Below are positions 1-7,137 of a stretch of DNA of 7,713 nt, piece after piece (positions within the stretch are counted from its first letter, which is position 1; each line of letters opens with the position of its first letter). The DNA lies in contig RFMT01000287.1 of NCBI GenBank assembly GCA_009927565.1, forward strand, positions 1 to 7,713, in the 5' to 3' direction. Under the pieces are notes generated by a model that saw nothing but the letters and a program-made list of their open reading frames with translations, was not told the DNA's origin and made no database searches. Position numbers and translations under genes: made by a program. The DNA is from Acidimicrobiia bacterium (GTDB lineage Bacteria; Actinomycetota; Acidimicrobiia; Acidimicrobiales; Ilumatobacteraceae).

Positions 1-111
1 CGCGACCATTTTTGCGTCTGTCTTTATTCTTCGCTCGATAAATGCAACGCATCGCGCGCAAAACGCGCAGTCACCATCCCAGACTAAAAAATCTGTCACG
101 TGCTTTGCCAC
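1..111 (-). CDS. DCC-family (DUF393) thiol-disulfide oxidoreductase-like protein, N-terminal fragment
   Basis: Reading the minus strand, a GTG at 111 (or a second in-frame GTG at 99) opens a frame with no stop that runs off the left edge. From the GTG at 99 it reads MTDFLVWDGDCAFCARC and continues with a basic helix (VAFIERRIK). The DGDCxFC segment near the N-terminus is the hallmark of the DCC/DUF393 family, small proteins with a CxxC pair predicted to act in thiol-disulfide exchange; their substrates are mostly unknown. Only about 33-37 codons are present, so the rest of the domain cannot be judged. I prefer the GTG at 111 because a TATCGT element lies 7 bases upstream of it; the GTG at 99 gives a start closer to the family norm. 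The gene is divergent from the SURF1 gene, with about 60 bp between them. Family assignment rests on the motif alone. Confidence 0.72.
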   Translation of the reverse strand, partial: MAKHVTDFLVWDGDCAFCARCVAFIERRIKTDAKMVA

Positions 112-118
112 AGATAGA

Positions 119-124
119 ACGATA
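119..124 (-). promoter_or_regulatory. Possible -10 element for a leaderless DCC-family transcript
   Basis: On the minus strand TATCGT is followed by 7 bases and then the GTG at 111. This matches TAnnnT, with four of six bases of TATAAT, at the spacing expected when transcription starts at the start codon. No convincing -35 box is visible. The assignment is inference from position only. Confidence 0.25.
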
Positions 125-158
125 GTTGTACTAATCGGTCGGCTTAATGCGCGACAGA

Positions 159-164
159 TACTAT
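159..164 (+). promoter_or_regulatory. Possible -10 element for a leaderless SURF1 transcript
   Basis: TACTAT is followed by 6 bases and then the GTG at 171, the start favoured independently by comparison with SURF1 N-termini. No Shine-Dalgarno precedes this GTG, which fits a leaderless mRNA. No clear -35 hexamer is seen at the usual distance. Confidence 0.3.
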
Positions 165-170
165 GAATTT

Positions 171-913
171 GTGAAGTATCGATTTTTATTTCGACCAAGT
201 TGGGTGTTGTTGCATGTGACAGTGGTCGCTGCAATTGTTCTGATGATCAACCTAGGACTCTTTGGCAATACAGTCGATATCACGAGCGACTGGATTTCAA
301 CGAAATTGTCTCTGAACGAATCGACGCGCAACCAAAACAACTGCCGAACTTGCTGGCCGAACTCAGCGGCGACAGGTTGAAACCTTCAGATCTTGAATGG
401 CTCAATGTTTCGGTTTCAGGCACGTATCTTGACGATCAAACACTGCTTGCAGTTAATCGCTCGCAAGAAGGCATCTCGGGTGTCGATCCACTTACACCAT
501 TAGTGATTGATTTTGAATCTGCGAGCCAAATAGTTCTTGTCAACCGCGGGTTCATCGCACAAGAAATTGACACCCCAAAAGCGCCCGAGGGCAAAGTTCA
601 GCTAATTGCACGGGTGCGAGTCTCTGAGTCGCGTCGTTTCGGCGAACTCAGCGACCCGCCGACTGGCAAATTAAATGAGGTCATAAATATTGATCTACCT
701 CGGTTGTCTGAGCAAATTGCAAATTTGAACACCGACATCTATCTCGAGGTCCTTGACTCGCAGCCACCAGATTCTCGAGAACTTGCGCCGATCGCCGACC
801 CAGTTTTATCAACTGGTTCGCACCTGAGCTACACGGCTCAGTGGTTTATATTCTCTATCTTTGTTGCCGCTGGTTGGGTCGTAGTCGTGCGACGCAAACT
901 CAAATCAAGCTAA
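171..913 (+). pseudogene. SURF1-family cytochrome c oxidase assembly protein, interrupted by a frameshift
   Basis: SURF1 (Shy1) proteins are inner-membrane factors that help mature the haem-copper centre of cytochrome c oxidase. The layout here is the family's: an N-terminal membrane segment (about 201-260) after a basic KYRFLFRPSW start, a periplasmic-type domain with GTYL, a VLVNRG motif (533-550) and a HLSYTAQWF motif (from 821), then a second membrane segment (842-889) and a basic tail. The reading frame breaks inside the conserved LG-x-WQ motif: bases up to about 260 read NLGL in one frame, and WQYSRYHER continues from 263 in the -1 frame. Removing one CT from CTCT (258-261) restores GLWQ; adding one T to the TTT run (261-263) gives GLFWQ. 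The restored protein would be about 246 residues, normal for the family. An ATG at 147 is also in frame, but the GTG at 171 fits SURF1 N-termini better. The 3' end overlaps the convergent VWA gene by 9 bp. It may be a real pseudogene or a sequence error. Confidence 0.85.
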
Positions 914-2353
914 GTTTTCGACAAAACCTTCGAGTTGTCGCAAATTGCGACACTCAAATACACCGTCAGTGTGAGCACCGTATTCACCGACGATCGAATC
1001 GCCAGTGTTCCAATATGACTTGGGCTCTGGGTTCAACCAGTAGACATGGCGGGCTCGCTTGCGCATCTCTTTGACTACCCACGACTGCGCGGCGTGATAA
1101 TTGTTGCGCGCGTCGCCGAGCAGCAAAACGGTTGTCTTTGAGTTGATGTCTTTGCCATATCGCTCAAAAAAAACCTCAAATGCATGACCGTAATCGCTGT
1201 GGCCATCGACCCAGACAACATCTGCCTCGCTATTGACGCGGTTGATAGCTTCCCCGATGTCTTCAGTCGACTTAAAAAACTTAGTTACCTCGTCGATGCC
1301 ATCAATGAATACGAATGATCGAACTTTCGAGAACTGATTCTGAATCGCATAAACGAACATCAAGGTAAATCGGGCAAAAGCGGCCACGCTGCCCGAGATG
1401 TCGGCAACGACCATCAACTCGGGCTTTGCCGGGCGTGGATATCGAAACTTTGGATCAGCAGGTACGCCACCATAACTCAACGAGTGCCGCACCGTATTGC
1501 GAAAATCAAGCGGACCCTTACGACCGTGACGACGCTTACGAGCCAATCGCGCGGCCAACTTTCGCGTCAACGGATACAAAGCCTTTTTCAAACTTTGCAT
1601 TTCGTCACGACTTGCGTGCATGAACTCGACATCTTCTGGCAGTGGTTTGCGCAAAGTTTTAGCCATCGCTTCGGCACCGCGATCAGCGACAAGGCGACGC
1701 CGAATCTCTGCTTCAACTTCTTGCTTGAACTGCTCAATGCGACTTTCAAACTCGTCTTTCTCGAGTCGTTCTTCAAGTGATGAAAGTGCTTGATTGCTCA
1801 TCTCACGATTTGCATCGATCAACTTTTGCAACATGTTGTCGAGATCAAGATTGCGCAGCGTGCGATACAAGTAGTAAGTGCCTCCGACGGGCCGACCAGG
1901 CTCCATGCCTGCGAATCGTTGCACAGATTGTTTTGCCAATGCGCGCATCATCGCTTGATCACCGTTCATCAGGGCACGCATCAACATTGCGGCAATTTCT
2001 TCGGGAGTCAGCGAATCCATGCCGCCACCAGAACCTTTGCCTTCGCCCTGACCTTTAACTTGATCCATTTGGTCTTGCATTTCACGCCAGAAATCGTCTG
2101 GCTGACCTTCTTGGTTTATTTCGTACTCGGGGCCACGTAGCGAGAAATAAACCTCGAAAATAGTTTCGAATACGCGCCAATGCGCGTTGTTCTTGACCAG
2201 AGTTGCGCCGAGAGCATATTTAAATGCGTCGCGATCTTCTATTGGTATTACCTTCACCGCTTCCATTGCGTCAAGATTTTCGGTGAGACTCACTGGCAAA
2301 CCCGCATTGCGCAACTCGGCTATGAAACCCGACATCAGGTCAAGTACGGGCAT
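905..2353 (-). CDS. CoxE-like VWA (von Willebrand factor A) domain protein, partner of MoxR ATPase
   Basis: This 482-residue protein has a helical N-terminal half with a Gly/Lys-rich linker (about residues 100-112) and a charged, probably coiled-coil stretch at about 185-225. A basic region (about 264-280) leads into a conserved LDFRNTVRHSLSYGG segment, followed by a C-terminal VWA domain from about 312. The VWA metal-ion site is visible as DISGS (318-322), with further candidate ligands T330 and D387 (in DGHSDYGHAF), and LLLGDARNN at 411-418. This arrangement matches the CoxE-like family, soluble cytoplasmic proteins that pair with MoxR-type AAA+ ATPases; in carbon monoxide dehydrogenase operons the equivalent pair helps mature the active site. 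No dehydrogenase genes are seen here, so the client is unknown and the name CoxE should not be read as CO oxidation. The start lies 8 bp after the moxR stop, so the two are almost certainly co-transcribed. The gene looks intact. Confidence 0.87.
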   Translation of the reverse strand: MPVLDLMSGFIAELRNAGLPVSLTENLDAMEAVKVIPIEDRDAFKYALGATLVKNNAHWRVFETIFEVYFSLRGPEYEINQEGQPDDFWREMQDQMDQVKGQGEGKGSGGGMDSLTPEEIAAMLMRALMNGDQAMMRALAKQSVQRFAGMEPGRPVGGTYYLYRTLRNLDLDNMLQKLIDANREMSNQALSSLEERLEKDEFESRIEQFKQEVEAEIRRRLVADRGAEAMAKTLRKPLPEDVEFMHASRDEMQSLKKALYPLTRKLAARLARKRRHGRKGPLDFRNTVRHSLSYGGVPADPKFRYPRPAKPELMVVADISGSVAAFARFTLMFVYAIQNQFSKVRSFVFIDGIDEVTKFFKSTEDIGEAINRVNSEADVVWVDGHSDYGHAFEVFFERYGKDINSKTTVLLLGDARNNYHAAQSWVVKEMRKRARHVYWLNPEPKSYWNTGDSIVGEYGAHTDGVFECRNLRQLEGFVENLA

Positions 2354-2361
2354 TTAAAAAC

Positions 2362-3228
2362 TCACTTCGTAACTGAAAGTTCTTTGGCTGCTTTAGCGAT
2401 GTCAGTTTGATATTTCAAAAGGATGTGCAAAGTCTCTTTTGCTTCTTTCTCGTCGATTGTTTCGATGCCAAGAAGCATCAGCGTTCGGGCCCAGTCGAGA
2501 GTTTCGCTAACAGAAGGCGCCTTCTTCAGATCAAGTTGGCGGATACTGCGTACGATGCGGGCAATTTGATCCGCAAGATTTTCGCTGATATCCGGAACTT
2601 TGGTCAGAACGATTTCTTTTTCGCGCTCAAGATCTGGATAATCGACGTGCAAATAGAGACAGCGACGCTTCAACGCCTCTGAAAGTTCGCGCGTGTTGTT
2701 AGAAGTCAAGAACACCAATGGAATTTGCTTTGCAGTGATTGTGCCCAATTCTGGAATTGATACTTGATATTCAGACAAAATTTCGAGAAGTAAAGCCTCG
2801 GTCTCAACTTCAACGCGATCAACTTCGTCAATTAGCAATACAACAGGCTCTTCGCTGGTTATCGCCTCAAGCAACGGTCGAGTCAGCAAGAACTCTTCGC
2901 TGAAAATATCGTCATGCACTTCGCTCCAAGAGTCGCTCGTCTTGTCGGCTTGAATGCGCAATAACTGCTTCTTGTAGTTCCATTCATAAAGAGCCTTTGA
3001 CTCATCGAGACCTTCGTAACATTGCAGACGAATAAGTCGCGCGCCAGTCATCTCGGCGACGCTCTTTGCAAGTTGTGTCTTGCCAGTGCCAGCAGGACCT
3101 TCGATCAGAACTGGTTTGCCCAGTCGATCTGCCAGATAGACCACACCTGCGATTCCATCATCGGCGAGATAATTTTCTTTTTTTAGCCCGCTGCGAACGG
3201 TAGCGACGTCTTTAAATCGTGGTTTCAC
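2362..3228 (-). CDS. MoxR-family AAA+ ATPase
   Basis: This is a 288-residue ATPase with all the catalytic landmarks in place: Walker A GPAGTGKT at 44-51, Walker B VVLLIDEVDR at 129-138 with D134 and E135, sensor 1 TSNN at 175-178, a candidate arginine finger in KRRC (188-189), and the sensor 2 segment SVSETLDWAR at about 239-248. MoxR proteins form ring-shaped chaperone-like ATPases that remodel or activate metalloenzymes together with a VWA protein. The next gene in the unit encodes exactly such a partner. The length is typical of the short CoxD-like members. Translation begins at a GTG, the only reasonable start; a TAGGGT element sits 7 bases upstream and no Shine-Dalgarno is seen, so the transcript may be leaderless. 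The gene is divergent from murJ across 58 bp. The client protein cannot be told from this window. Confidence 0.9.
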   Translation of the reverse strand: MKPRFKDVATVRSGLKKENYLADDGIAGVVYLADRLGKPVLIEGPAGTGKTQLAKSVAEMTGARLIRLQCYEGLDESKALYEWNYKKQLLRIQADKTSDSWSEVHDDIFSEEFLLTRPLLEAITSEEPVVLLIDEVDRVEVETEALLLEILSEYQVSIPELGTITAKQIPLVFLTSNNTRELSEALKRRCLYLHVDYPDLEREKEIVLTKVPDISENLADQIARIVRSIRQLDLKKAPSVSETLDWARTLMLLGIETIDEKEAKETLHILLKYQTDIAKAAKELSVTK

Positions 3229-3235
3229 CCGCTCA

Positions 3236-3241
3236 ACCCTA
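3236..3241 (-). promoter_or_regulatory. Possible -10 element for the moxR-VWA operon
   Basis: On the minus strand TAGGGT is followed by seven bases (TGAGCGG) and then the GTG start of moxR. This is TAnnnT at the spacing expected for a leaderless transcript. The -35 region is weak, and the whole divergent gap to murJ is only 58 bp. Confidence 0.3.
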
Positions 3242-3272
3242 GCCGTCAGACATTGCTGTAACTAAGTGCAAT

Positions 3273-3284
3273 TACGCTTATAAG
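3273..3284 (+). promoter_or_regulatory. Possible -10 region of murJ
   Basis: Two overlapping candidates precede murJ: TACGCT (3273-3278), 8 bases before the ATG at 3287, and TATAAG (3279-3284), 8 bases before an alternative ATG at 3293. Either would give a nearly leaderless mRNA. No Shine-Dalgarno is visible before either ATG. The sequence does not decide between them. Confidence 0.22.
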
Positions 3285-3286
3285 CG

Positions 3287-4657
3287 ATGGCTATGCCCTC
3301 CGCCCGTTCGGATCTACTGAGAGCCAATCTCACTGTGGCTAGTGGCACCGCGCTAAGTCGACTTACTGGCCTCGTTCGCATAATTGTTTTTGGCATCGTT
3401 GTCGGCCAAACCGCGCTCGCCGATGCTTACGACATCGCCAATAACGCACCAAATGTTGTTTACGAGTTGTTGCTCGGCGGAATTCTCACCGCAACACTCG
3501 TGCCCCTCTTTACTCGACATTTACAAACCAATGACGACGACTCGGTCAGTGCGATCACGAGCTTTGCCGTCGTGGCTCTTGGCGTAATCACTGCGCTTGC
3601 CATTGCAGTTGCGCCGCTGATCTTCAGAGTCTTCTCACTTAACCCCGCGAGCGATATTGACGCCAATCTTTTTCGCCAAGCCGGCACAATTCTCACACGT
3701 TTGTTGCTGCTTCAGATTTTCTTCTACGGCATCACTTCAATTTGTACATCAATCTTGCATGCGCGCAAGAAGTTTTTCGCTGCTGCATGGACACCAGTTT
3801 TGGCAAACATCGTCACGATTGCATCTCTGCTATTTATTAGCCGCGTCAGCAGTGTTGACCCACCAACGCTTTCTGAAGTTGTTGATAGTTCATCTTTGCA
3901 ATGGCTATTCGGCATGGGTTCAACATCCGGCATCATCGTGATGGCGGTTGGCATGATCGTGGCCCTGCGCAAAAGTGGCACAAGACTGAAGTGGAACTTT
4001 GATCTCTCACACCCAGCTGTTAAAGACTTGCTCAAACTATCTGGTTGGGCGGTTGGATATATCGCAGCCAACCAAGTGGCTCTAGTGATCATCAAGAACC
4101 TCGCCAATCCGGGTAGCGGCAATGTCGACGCCTACTCAAAGGCATTTACATTTTTTTCTTTGCCACACGGACTTCTGGCAGTCTCAATTGCGACAACTTT
4201 TGTGCCCGAACTTGCTCGCGCTGTTGCTCAAAAAAACAAGCATGAGTTTGATCGTAGGTTTTACTCGGGCATTCGACTCACAGCACTGGTGACCATTCCG
4301 GCTTCTTTAATTTTGGTGATTTTTGCCAAACCAATAGTTGCGATGTTGTTGCAATACGGCAACTTTGATGAATCGGCGACAACAAACACCGCTCGCGCAC
4401 TTGTTGGCCTCAGTGTGGGTCTCTCGGGCTTTTCGATTTATTTATTCGTGCTGCGCGGCTTTTATAGCCACGGCGACACGCGCACACCATTTTTCATAAA
4501 TGTGTTTGAAAATGCACTAAATATTGTTTTTGCATTTTTGCTCGTCAAGAAATACGACGTTCTCGGCTTAGGTTTGGCGTTTTCACTTGCCTATTTGGTT
4601 TCAAGTGGCGTTGCAATTTTCGTTCTACGTCGCAAAAGCCTTTGGATTTGCGGCTAG
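3287..4657 (+). CDS. murJ: MurJ/MviN-type lipid II flippase, short form
   Basis: MurJ moves the lipid-linked peptidoglycan precursor lipid II across the cytoplasmic membrane. This 456-residue protein carries the family's N-terminal signature SRLTGLVR (24-31) with arginines R25 and R31, then ADAYDIANNAPN (45-56) with D46 and the LLLGG turn. Later conserved stretches include SLPHGLLAVSIATTFVPEL (291-309) and FVLRGFYSHGDTRTP (387-401). I count about 12 hydrophobic segments, the last near 425-447, and the protein ends nine residues later with RRKSLWICG. E. coli MurJ has 511 residues and 14 segments, so the last two are missing here. The coding sequence itself shows no frameshift, and the following bases are the 3' end of the convergent proB gene, 14 bp away. 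The ATG at 3287 is used, but an ATG at 3293 is equally possible. Family identity is secure; the function of the short form is inferred. Confidence 0.9.
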   Translation: MAMPSARSDLLRANLTVASGTALSRLTGLVRIIVFGIVVGQTALADAYDIANNAPNVVYELLLGGILTATLVPLFTRHLQTNDDDSVSAITSFAVVALGVITALAIAVAPLIFRVFSLNPASDIDANLFRQAGTILTRLLLLQIFFYGITSICTSILHARKKFFAAAWTPVLANIVTIASLLFISRVSSVDPPTLSEVVDSSSLQWLFGMGSTSGIIVMAVGMIVALRKSGTRLKWNFDLSHPAVKDLLKLSGWAVGYIAANQVALVIIKNLANPGSGNVDAYSKAFTFFSLPHGLLAVSIATTFVPELARAVAQKNKHEFDRRFYSGIRLTALVTIPASLILVIFAKPIVAMLLQYGNFDESATTNTARALVGLSVGLSGFSIYLFVLRGFYSHGDTRTPFFINVFENALNIVFAFLLVKKYDVLGLGLAFSLAYLVSSGVAIFVLRRKSLWICG

Positions 4658-4671
4658 TTCGCCCTAATTGG

Positions 4672-5763
4672 TCAAGCAATAAGTACGACTAGGTCGTCGC
4701 GATGAATCACCTCTGCTGAAATACCTTCGCCAAGATCTGCACTTTTTTGACCCGCTCCAGCACTTGCCTGCACCGAACTGACACTTGCCATGCCTCGGGC
4801 AATCACTTGACCAGTGGTATCTAATACTTCAATGGTGTCTCCTGCCTCAAAGTCGCCTTGCACATTCTTGACGCCTGCATGCAACAGCGAAACATTGCGA
4901 CGAAGCACGGCATCGCGTGCGCCGTCGTCGACTGTTACCGAGCCAGTTGCTTGTGCGGCAAATGCAATCCACAATTTGCGAGCGGTAAGTTCACGCTGTC
5001 GCGGCAAAAACTGCGTACCCGCACCAGGCACTTGATTCACGGCATCGACAACGACATTTTTTCGTTTGGCGGCGGCAATTACCGTGCGCACACCAGACCA
5101 CGAAGCAATTCGAGCAGCGGCAAGTTTCGAGGCCATCCCGCCACTGCCAACTCTGTTCGCCGAGGTGCCCGCGCGAACCGAGAGCAACTCGTCATCTGCA
5201 TTAACGGTTTCGATAAACACGGCTTTCGGATCAACATTTGGATCGGCAGTATAAAGACCCTTTAAATCAGTCAACAAGATCAAAACATCAGCCGACACAC
5301 TGTGGGCAACAAGTGCCGCAATACGATCGTTATCACCAAAGCGAATCTCATCACTGGCAATCGCATCGTTTTCATTGATTACCGGCACGCAACCCAACTC
5401 GAGCAGACGCAATAAAGTCTGGCGTGCGTGCAGATATTGATGTCGGTCAATAAAATCGTTTGGCACCAACAGAACCTGCGCGCCAACTAACTGATGTCGA
5501 TCAAGTTGTACGTTGTATTCTTGCATCAATCGACTTTGGCCAGCAGCCGCAAGTGCTTGCAGTGTCGGCATATCGGTTGGCCTTTTGCCAAGTTTTAAAG
5601 CGGCAACACCGCCAGCGACAGCACCCGATGTGACAACCAAGACTTCGTGATTCGCTTTGCGTAGTTCTGCAACTTCTTCACATAGCGCACTAACAGCAGC
5701 CGAGTTAATGCTGCCAATTTCAGTTGTGATCGATGAAGTACCGATCTTAACGACAACGCGCAT
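4672..5763 (-). CDS. proB: Glutamate 5-kinase with C-terminal PUA domain
   Basis: ProB phosphorylates L-glutamate to glutamyl 5-phosphate, the first and feedback-controlled step of proline synthesis in the cytoplasm. The 363-residue protein has the amino-acid kinase fold, with KIGTSS (6-11), VTSGAV (44-49), VINENDA (128-134), FGDNDRIAA (142-150), LLTDLKGLYTADP (163-175) and the GSGGMASK nucleotide-site motif (206-213). In the last motif Ser replaces the more common Thr. A PUA domain follows from about residue 275 to the end, as in full-length bacterial ProB, and the total length is normal. The start codon lies 2 bp after the obgE stop (TAA-TC-ATG), pointing to one transcript and probably translational coupling. 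proA, which often follows, is absent: the next gene is the convergent murJ. Confidence 0.95.
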   Translation of the reverse strand: MRVVVKIGTSSITTEIGSINSAAVSALCEEVAELRKANHEVLVVTSGAVAGGVAALKLGKRPTDMPTLQALAAAGQSRLMQEYNVQLDRHQLVGAQVLLVPNDFIDRHQYLHARQTLLRLLELGCVPVINENDAIASDEIRFGDNDRIAALVAHSVSADVLILLTDLKGLYTADPNVDPKAVFIETVNADDELLSVRAGTSANRVGSGGMASKLAAARIASWSGVRTVIAAAKRKNVVVDAVNQVPGAGTQFLPRQRELTARKLWIAFAAQATGSVTVDDGARDAVLRRNVSLLHAGVKNVQGDFEAGDTIEVLDTTGQVIARGMASVSSVQASAGAGQKSADLGEGISAEVIHRDDLVVLIA

Positions 5764-5765
5764 GA

Positions 5766-7016
5766 TTATTGCTCCGGTGTGTAGTCAAACGAGAATGTAC
5801 CGATCCACACGATTGCGCCTTCTGTCGCACCCGCGCGAGCCAAAAGCCGTGGAATACCAAGCCGCGACATGCGATCGTCAATGTAGTTCAATGCATCAGC
5901 ATTAGTTAGATCATTTAGAGCAATAGAGCGCTCAATATCGCGACCATGCAGACGAAATTCATTGCTGCCGATGCGCTCAACGCGTGTGCCCTGGGGTTCT
6001 GGCCGAAACGTAACAGGGCCGATCGGTGCAGGTTCGGTTGTTCTCGCTTCTGCCACGAGCACTGCCAATTGGGTCAAGACATCGCGTACGCCATCACCGG
6101 TAACTGCTGAAATCTTCGGGCCGTTCCATGCAGCAATGGCTTCAGGTGTTGCCGAATCTGTCTTGGTAGCGACAATTAACCGTGGGCGATCAAGCAGTTC
6201 GGGTTGATAAGCCTTCAATTCGCGGAGCAAAATTTCTTCTTGCTCGGCTGGTGAAATCTCTTCCATTGAAACCAAGTCGATCAGCACACAAAGAACTCGT
6301 GCGCGTTCAATGTGGCGTAAAAATTGGTCACCCAAACCTTTGCCTTGACTCGCACCTTCGATGATGCCTGGAATGTCAGCGATCACAAACTCTGTGGTGC
6401 TGTTCAAACGCACGACACCAAGGTGTGGCTCGAGTGTAGTGAAAGGATAATTTGCAATCTTCGGTTTGGCTGCCGAAACCGAACTGATGAATGTGCTCTT
6501 GCCTGCATTAGGAAACCCGACCAGTGCGACATCGGCCATCAATTTCATTTCAAGTTTGAGCCAACGCTCTGAACCATGTTCACCTTGTTCGGCAAATTTT
6601 GGTGCACGACGACGATTCGACAAAAAGCGAGCGTTGCCACGACCACCTTCGCCGCCCTGAGCAGCCAACCACCGAGAACCGTGTGTTGCGAGGTCAGCCA
6701 AAATCTCACCCGAGTAAAGATCTTTTACGACGGTACCTTCAGGAACTTTGACGACAAGTTCTTCGCCGCGTCGACCATGCAAGTCTTTTCCCATCCCTGA
6801 AACGCCATCTTGCGCGCGACGATGAGGGTGGTCGCGGAACGCCAACAAGCTGGCTACGTTGCGATCGGCCTCAAGCCAAACCGAACCACCGTTGCCGCCG
6901 TCGCCCCCGTTTGGGCCACCGTGCACAACGGGCCCTTCGCGACGAAAACTGACGCAGCCACTACCCCCGTCGCCTCCGCGAACATTTAATTGGGCTTCGT
7001 CAACAAAAACACTCAT
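5766..7016 (-). CDS. obgE: Obg-family GTPase (ObgE/CgtA) with OCT domain
   Basis: Obg GTPases bind the large ribosomal subunit and link ribosome assembly to growth state and (p)ppGpp. In the 416-residue product, the glycine-rich Obg fold covers about 1-158 (for example GGPNGGDGGNGG at 33-44). The G domain follows, with G1 GFPNAGKST (167-175), G2 YPFTTL (190-195), G3 DIPG (214-217), G4 TKTD (284-287) and G5 SAVTG (303-307). The C-terminal OCT domain (about 335-416) is typical of actinobacteria and Firmicutes. G4 is TKxD rather than NKxD, a variant also found in Rho-type GTPases and probably functional. The frame could be extended 11 codons to an ATG at 7049, but the ATG at 7016 has AGGAG four bases upstream and gives the canonical MSVFVDEA start. 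The ribosomal genes rplU and rpmA, which often precede obgE, are not immediately upstream. Confidence 0.95.
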   Translation of the reverse strand: MSVFVDEAQLNVRGGDGGSGCVSFRREGPVVHGGPNGGDGGNGGSVWLEADRNVASLLAFRDHPHRRAQDGVSGMGKDLHGRRGEELVVKVPEGTVVKDLYSGEILADLATHGSRWLAAQGGEGGRGNARFLSNRRRAPKFAEQGEHGSERWLKLEMKLMADVALVGFPNAGKSTFISSVSAAKPKIANYPFTTLEPHLGVVRLNSTTEFVIADIPGIIEGASQGKGLGDQFLRHIERARVLCVLIDLVSMEEISPAEQEEILLRELKAYQPELLDRPRLIVATKTDSATPEAIAAWNGPKISAVTGDGVRDVLTQLAVLVAEARTTEPAPIGPVTFRPEPQGTRVERIGSNEFRLHGRDIERSIALNDLTNADALNYIDDRMSRLGIPRLLARAGATEGAIVWIGTFSFDYTPEQ

Positions 7017-7020
7017 CGGT

Positions 7021-7025
7021 CTCCT
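7021..7025 (-). promoter_or_regulatory. Shine-Dalgarno of obgE that fixes its start
   Basis: On the minus strand AGGAG is followed by ACCG and the ATG at 7016. It is the only strong Shine-Dalgarno noticed before any gene in the window. It favours this ATG over the upstream in-frame ATG at 7049. Confidence 0.7.
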
Positions 7026-7131
7026 CGGGGTCTGCCGGGCCAAATGCAATCACGCGCGATTAAGCGCAGTTACGCGTAGCTAAAGCAGGCTTTATAAGGC
7101 TACAAGCGTCAGTTAGTGCTCACCAGTTGCC

Positions 7132-7137
7132 TATGGT
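7132..7137 (+). promoter_or_regulatory. Possible -10 element for a leaderless dNTPase transcript
   Basis: TATGGT is followed by 7 bases and then the ATG at 7145. The spacing matches the other leaderless candidates in this window. A second -10-like site, TATAAG at 7093-7098, could instead give a mRNA with a short leader. No clear -35 box is present for either. Confidence 0.25.

Noticed and set aside
255..266. Programmed -1 ribosomal frameshift at CTCTTTGG to make full-length SURF1
   Set aside because: The bases do not form an X-XXY-YYZ slippery heptamer, and re-pairing of the tRNAs after a -1 slip would be poor. An indel is simpler.
147..380. A separate small membrane protein from the ATG at 147
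   Set aside because: Its first part is the SURF1 N-terminus; the tail after about 263 is out of frame and has no family features, so this is one half of the frameshifted gene.
1790..2140. 116-residue frame on the plus strand, rich in His and Cys
   Set aside because: It is antisense to the VWA gene; the His and Cys content comes from reverse-complemented Met, Ala and Gln codons.
905..3228. Carbon monoxide dehydrogenase maturation operon, suggested by the CoxD/CoxE-like genes
   Set aside because: No coxS, coxM or coxL genes are present, and MoxR/VWA pairs of this type occur widely without them.
3724..4122. 132-residue frame on the minus strand
   Set aside because: It lies wholly within murJ on the opposite strand and shows no recognisable motif.
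4858..5265. 135-residue frame on the plus strand
   Set aside because: It is a shadow of proB on the opposite strand, with a composition unlike a real protein.
7017..7049. Longer obgE starting at the ATG at 7049
   Set aside because: The ATG at 7016 has a proper AGGAG four bases upstream and gives the standard Obg N-terminus; the extra 11 residues have no family support.
7051..7080. CGCG-rich repeats in the obgE-dNTPase gap, possibly an operator
   Set aside because: The repeated CGCG and GCGC units are self-complementary four-base words without a longer inverted repeat; I cannot separate them from composition.
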